A stretch of 43,552 bases of DNA, taken from the IMG/VR virus record IMGVR_UViG_3300033148_008077, positions 1 to 43,552 of that record; one strand, written 5' to 3'. This stretch comes from a virus. Every line of letters starts with the position of its first letter. Position 1 is the stretch's first letter. The notes beneath the pieces were generated by a model. The model saw only the letters and a list, made by a program, of their open reading frames with translations. It did not search any database and was not told where the DNA came from. A program made the translations under genes and the position numbers. Shown piece after piece: positions 40,670 to 43,552 of the stretch.

Positions 40670-41080
40670 GTGAAAGGATTAATTGTGACTATAATGCTCT
40701 CAGCAAATGTACATGCAGGATGTCTTGATCATGCAAATATATTTATTGAAAATACCAAAAGGACAATGCAGAAAATCAGCACTCAAGATATGGAGCATAT
40801 CATCCAGGATTGGATGGATAGTCAAAATAAAGAGCAAGGATATCTTAAAGGTCTAACTCCTGAGTGGAATATAACAAATGTACATGATCTGAGAGCAGAC
40901 CTGTCAAATAATCTTAATAGAAAATATCAAAATATTATAGGCAATCTAGATCATGAGAGGCACGTTATTGAATTGCAGGAAATGGGTATAAATATGGATG
41001 ATGAGGCAGTAGCCATCTTTCTTGAAGATATTCAAATAATGTTGGTCCTCAAAGAATGGAGAAAAAGACTCAGTGAGTAA
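40670..41080 (+). CDS. Small secreted protein, unknown
   Basis: 136 residues, GTG start. Short signal peptide (KGLIVTIMLSANVHA, cleavage before GCLDH), then a helical acidic mature part (WRKRLSE end). It could act in the periplasm. It is the first gene of a short run of coupled small genes ending at 42198. Confidence 0.55.
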   Translation: MKGLIVTIMLSANVHAGCLDHANIFIENTKRTMQKISTQDMEHIIQDWMDSQNKEQGYLKGLTPEWNITNVHDLRADLSNNLNRKYQNIIGNLDHERHVIELQEMGINMDDEAVAIFLEDIQIMLVLKEWRKRLSE

Positions 41081-41309
41081 GCAATATCCAAAACCATGCA
41101 CAATGCCAAAACTAAATAGTGGAGATGAGATTTCTCATAATTATGATTATTGTGAATGTGATATAGAGGCAATGAGAGTAAATATAGAAATGCTTAGACT
41201 TGAAAACAATAGGCTTACAAATGCAGTCATTAAGCTTGCTGAGTCAACCAAAGACGCTGTATACAAAGCATTACATCAACCATGGAAAGAGAGTGATCTT
41301 CATGAATAA
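41073..41309 (+). CDS. Unknown small protein with Cys and coiled coil
   Basis: 78 residues, GTG start overlapping the previous stop. DYCECDIEAMRVNIEMLRLE reads as a coiled coil. No family recognised; GGAG upstream is rather distant. Confidence 0.5.
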   Translation: MSKQYPKPCTMPKLNSGDEISHNYDYCECDIEAMRVNIEMLRLENNRLTNAVIKLAESTKDAVYKALHQPWKESDLHE

Positions 41310-41424
41310 TGGTGATTTCATAATGGAAAATATTGGAGCAATTGTATTTGGTCTTGGATATACAGCAATTGTGATAATGCTCTTTTTTTGGTCTGTTATT
41401 AATTTATGGAGTTTAAGAAAATGA
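41302..41424 (+). CDS. Small membrane protein, 40 residues
   Basis: ATG 41302 overlaps the previous stop. One membrane segment (GAIVFGLGYTAIVIMLFFWS). Followed at once by the next gene (ATGA). No family recognised. Confidence 0.5.
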   Translation: MNNGDFIMENIGAIVFGLGYTAIVIMLFFWSVINLWSLRK

Positions 41425-41597
41425 GTAAAACTATTAATTCAGAGCTCGGAAAAGGAAAGCCTAATATCTGTGATTACTGCAAAGGGAAAATGGAGCCACA
41501 TGAGTTAAATTATGAGGCAAAAATCCATCATGGAGCAATTGACTTAAGGTGTATCAATAGAAAGTCATGTGAAAAAAGAAAAAAGAGGAGTAAGTGA
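41421..41597 (+). CDS. Small zinc-site-like protein
   Basis: 58 residues from ATG 41421 (GGAG at 41408-41411); ATG 41406 is an alternative. CDYCKGKM and CINRKSC suggest a zinc ribbon. Basic C terminus (EKRKKRSK). Confidence 0.5.
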   Translation: MSKTINSELGKGKPNICDYCKGKMEPHELNYEAKIHHGAIDLRCINRKSCEKRKKRSK

Positions 41598-41932
41598 ATT
41601 TTACTTATGATTTACCAAATAAAGACTATGGAGTAAAAATGAGTTTATCAAAAGAGGACATAGATAGATTGAATAAGAAAATAATTGAAGATGAGGGGGT
41701 CAAGAGGCCATTACCAAATTGTGGTAGCAGCGTGATGCCTCCTGGTAGCATTAATCCAATTAATATATCAAAAATTGATATATCCTCTGAGTTAGGAGAG
41801 GAGCTTGAGAGGATGCATGACATCATCAATAAGAATGGAGGCTCTGCCAATAAAGAGATGAGGCAATGGGCAATGGATAAGATTGAGATTATTTATAATG
41901 CGCTATTTACAGCGAGATGGGTGGCAAAATGA
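41594..41932 (+). CDS. Unknown protein
   Basis: 112 residues, GTG start set by AGAGGAG (41584-41590). Helical, with a Pro/Gly loop (PNCGSSVMPPGSINPINISK). No family recognised. Confidence 0.5.
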   Translation: MNFTYDLPNKDYGVKMSLSKEDIDRLNKKIIEDEGVKRPLPNCGSSVMPPGSINPINISKIDISSELGEELERMHDIINKNGGSANKEMRQWAMDKIEIIYNALFTARWVAK

Positions 41933-42198
41933 CATATAAAGCAATAATCATTGACAGTGTTGGTAATTTTAAATCAATTGGGGAGCTCACAATAGACATG
42001 AAAATAATTGTGACAGAGCGTAGAAATCCTTTGTTAATTGATGAGACAAACGGTCTTCTTGTTGAGTGCCTTGATTATACACTTGGTCATGACATGATGA
42101 TTGAGTCTACACAGATGCTATCCTGGAAAGAAAGACCACCATCACTAATTGAGGTAAAAGTAAAAGACCTGATAAATAAAAATAATAGAAAAGCTTAA
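41929..42198 (+). CDS. Unknown protein
   Basis: 89 residues from ATG 41929 (ATGA with previous stop). Mixed alpha/beta (MTYKAIIIDSVGNFKSIGEL). Last gene before the long gene-free stretch. No family recognised. Confidence 0.5.
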   Translation: MTYKAIIIDSVGNFKSIGELTIDMKIIVTERRNPLLIDETNGLLVECLDYTLGHDMMIESTQMLSWKERPPSLIEVKVKDLINKNNRKA

Positions 42199-42265
42199 AA
42201 TAGACACTCTGCTCAAAAAAAAACTCTGGACATGTGATGAATATTTCTGAAAACTCTTAGGACAG

Positions 42266-42308
42266 GAAAAAAAAAGAGGTAATGCCTATCAAAACAATTA
42301 CCTCTTTT
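42266..42308 (-). terminator. Strong leftward (bidirectional) terminator
   Basis: A 12-bp perfect stem (42272-42283 with 42297-42308) and 13-base loop. On the minus strand it runs into about nine T (42267-42275 is all A on the + strand), so it best serves leftward transcripts. On the + strand only four T follow, but it may also end the small-gene operon. Confidence 0.75.
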
Positions 42309-42973
42309 AAGAACAAAACATGGATCTATTGTTACATAAAAAAACTTTTCAATACAACAATAAAAATAAAATAAGTAATATTTTCATATCGGGCAAAGTG
42401 AGGTCAGTAGATACCTCCATGGGGATGCAATGTGTCCACGCTATCCCATGCAAGTCTACTCGGGCAAAAAACGGAAGAGGGCCTATGCTTTTATAGGATA
42501 CTGATTTGATGCCACTCCTGATCAACATACTAGTGATCTGTTTTGGAGTTTTTAACCATCTTTGAAGTGGTTTACCGCCACGAGCTACCAAGCGTTGAGA
42601 TGCTTTACAGTCTCTTGGAAAGGACTAATCTTTAAGCTTTATTTAAAGTTTAAAAAAGACCTCTTATAAAGAAGTCTTAAGATCGAACTATGTCAAAAAA
42701 AGGCCTATTACTCAGACTTGAGTAGACAATATATTAAGTCTCTTCTTAAGATTAAGAGCTTATTTAAACTCTTAATTTTAACATTCAAGACTCTTATATA
42801 AACAAATAGTTTTAGTCTAGTTTAGTGCTTAGTAAGCCTTTTAATTATAGTAATTAAATAATTGACCAGTGGTCAGTATTACTTCTTTTAGGATAGATAA
42901 ATTAGAAGTTTTGTTTTATTTCACATTTGCCAAGGGCAAATGATCTCAGTAGTTAACCAGTGAGGTGGTATTT
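42309..42973. other. Large gene-free stretch
   Basis: About 660 bases without a convincing gene. The left third (42372-42600) is richer in G+C. The right part is very A+T-rich with many short repeats: CTTAAGAT twice (42675 and 42745 areas), an 8-bp hairpin 42751-42776, five TAGT words at 42807-42833, TTAATTA-TAG-TAATTAA (42841-42857), TGACC-AGT-GGTCA (42863-42875) and ATTTGCC-AAG-GGCAAAT near 42925-42941. This could be a replication origin or control region. Confidence 0.45.
42390..42468. other. Nested inverted repeat bracketed by CGGGCAAA direct repeats
   Basis: Direct repeats CGGGCAAA at 42390-42397 and 42461-42468 enclose nested inverted arms: AGTAGA (42406-42411) with TCTACT (42455-42460), and CATGGGGAT (42418-42426) with ATCCCATG (42443-42450). 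The stretch has more G+C and CpG than its surroundings. It may be part of a leftward RNA ending at 42266, or a small inserted element. Confidence 0.5.
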
Positions 42974-43402
42974 ATGGGCAACATATGGAGTTATATGAAA
43001 GATAATTCTAAGTATGATCTTAGTAGAAAGAAGAAGAAAAAAAAGAAAAAGAAAATTAGTAAGAAGAGATTAGATCCTCTTAAAGATCGTAAGTCAGGGA
43101 TACTTTGGTTTAAGAGGATGTGGCACTCATCCAATATGTACATAGGAGATGAGGAGAGGAAAGACTTATTCAATGAGATGATAGGGGCATATGAGGTCAC
43201 TTGTGTAAATCAATATTACAGGTATGCATTAGTGGTTAGGTCATGGAGAAATGATGCATATTACTCTAGTGGTAATGCCAATTCATTCTTTAAATCAAAA
43301 GATATTCAATTGATTTTCATGAGACCTGGGCATATGTATGATCTTGAGAATACTATTGCTATAGTTAAATCTATTAGAGCAAAGATTGATAAGGTAGATT
43401 GA
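42974..43402 (+). CDS. Polylysine-bearing protein, unknown
   Basis: 142 residues from ATG 42974 (gaggtg at 42962-42967). After residue 18 there is a run of nine lysines within a very basic stretch that could bind nucleic acid, followed by a folded part (SGILWFKRMWHSSNMYIGDE, YRYALVVRSWRNDAYYSSGN). Codon use matches the phage. Rightmost gene, expressed apart from the others. No family recognised. Confidence 0.6.
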   Translation: MGNIWSYMKDNSKYDLSRKKKKKKKKKISKKRLDPLKDRKSGILWFKRMWHSSNMYIGDEERKDLFNEMIGAYEVTCVNQYYRYALVVRSWRNDAYYSSGNANSFFKSKDIQLIFMRPGHMYDLENTIAIVKSIRAKIDKVD

Positions 43403-43552
43403 TTGATCAAAGTTTATCCAGTGAGATGTACAGAGATAAATTTTTTTATTGAGTGTACAAAGATTAGACAGGGATGCGCAGTATATTATAGTAGGTAAGT
43501 ATATAAAATCATGGGTCCCTCTTGAGCTTTTGACACAGCGGGCAGCACTGCT
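43403..43552. other. Right end, putative cosQ/cosN side
   Basis: No ORF. Two imperfect direct repeats around TGTACA (43421-43436, 43452-43464). The last bases, GCGGGCAGCACTGCT (43538-43552), join with the first bases of the window into an almost symmetric site (see findings). Read as the right cos end. Confidence 0.45.

Noticed and set aside
42349-42591. 80-residue minus-strand frame in the gene-free stretch
   Set aside because: TTG start without binding site, sequence contains the nested inverted repeats, and the product resembles nothing. More likely part of a non-coding element; kept as an open question in the findings.
42991-43200. Minus-strand frame with a phenylalanine run
   Set aside because: It is the antisense of the lysine run in the 142-residue gene.
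1-43552. CRISPR arrays, tRNA genes, integrase, transposase
   Set aside because: No regular spaced repeats, no tRNA-type T-loop sequence, and no tyrosine/serine recombinase or Mu A-type motif seen in any frame, despite the Mu-like tail.

Overview
The window looks like the essentially complete genome of a tailed phage with a contractile tail (myovirus type), or a contig that starts and ends at its packaging site. The DNA is A+T-rich and visibly poor in CpG. It is packed with overlapping genes (ATGA, TAATG and TGATG junctions), all on the + strand except one. I recognise no integrase, transposase, CI-type repressor, tRNA or CRISPR array. The host cannot be named. Several products carry Sec signal peptides and one has a lipobox-like sequence, so they are probably exported by the host.

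Layout. (1) 1-192 is a gene-free left end, read as one half of a lambda-like cos region. (2) 193-7495 is a lambda-like packaging and head module: TerS (Nu1-like), a DNA methyltransferase lodged between the terminase genes, TerL (GpA family), gpW, portal (lambda gpB family), a prohead protease/major capsid fusion, and a DUF2190 cement protein. (3) 7557-18050 holds connectors and a Mu-like contractile tail: FII-like, tail terminator, DUF2635, sheath, tube, a tail-assembly chaperone pair apparently joined by a -1 frameshift, tape measure, and the Mu gpN, gp44, gp45, gp46, gp47 and gp48 equivalents. (4) 18060-28035 is a host-contact and lysis-related region with fibre-type proteins (two with signal peptides), small membrane or lipoprotein candidates, a cluster of beta-rich tip proteins and a permuted papain-like amidase. 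(5) 28042-28287 is the only leftward gene and sits at the late/early boundary. (6) 28435-39547 is the early/middle region: small HTH protein, Sak4-like ATPase with SSB-like partner, DnaQ-type exonuclease, phage replication protein, RecA/DnaB-like ATPase, GDPD, ParB-like protein, NlpC/P60 protein, RuvC-like resolvase, MazG-like protein, DUF3310, SEC-C protein and an HTH protein, among many small unknowns. (7) 39548-43552 holds a structured non-coding stretch, a lambda gpZ-like tail protein far from the tail operon, small unknown genes, a large gene-free stretch (42199-42973), a polylysine-bearing protein and the right end.

How it works together. TerS/TerL package DNA cut at cos into a gpB/gpW/capsid head, and the Mu-type tail is added through FII/U/Z-type connectors. 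Recombination (Sak4, SSB, RuvC-like, DnaQ exonuclease) and replication (Phg_2220_C protein plus ATPase) genes sit together. Strong hairpin terminators follow the cement, tube and 113-aa genes, as expected after highly expressed products.

Most notable: the rotationally symmetric sequence formed when the window ends are joined; the -1 frameshift in the tail chaperone; the abrupt CpG shift inside the long fibre gene; the displaced gpZ-like gene behind a structured RNA-like region; and the gene-free 42.2-43.0 kb stretch with a leftward terminator but no convincing gene.
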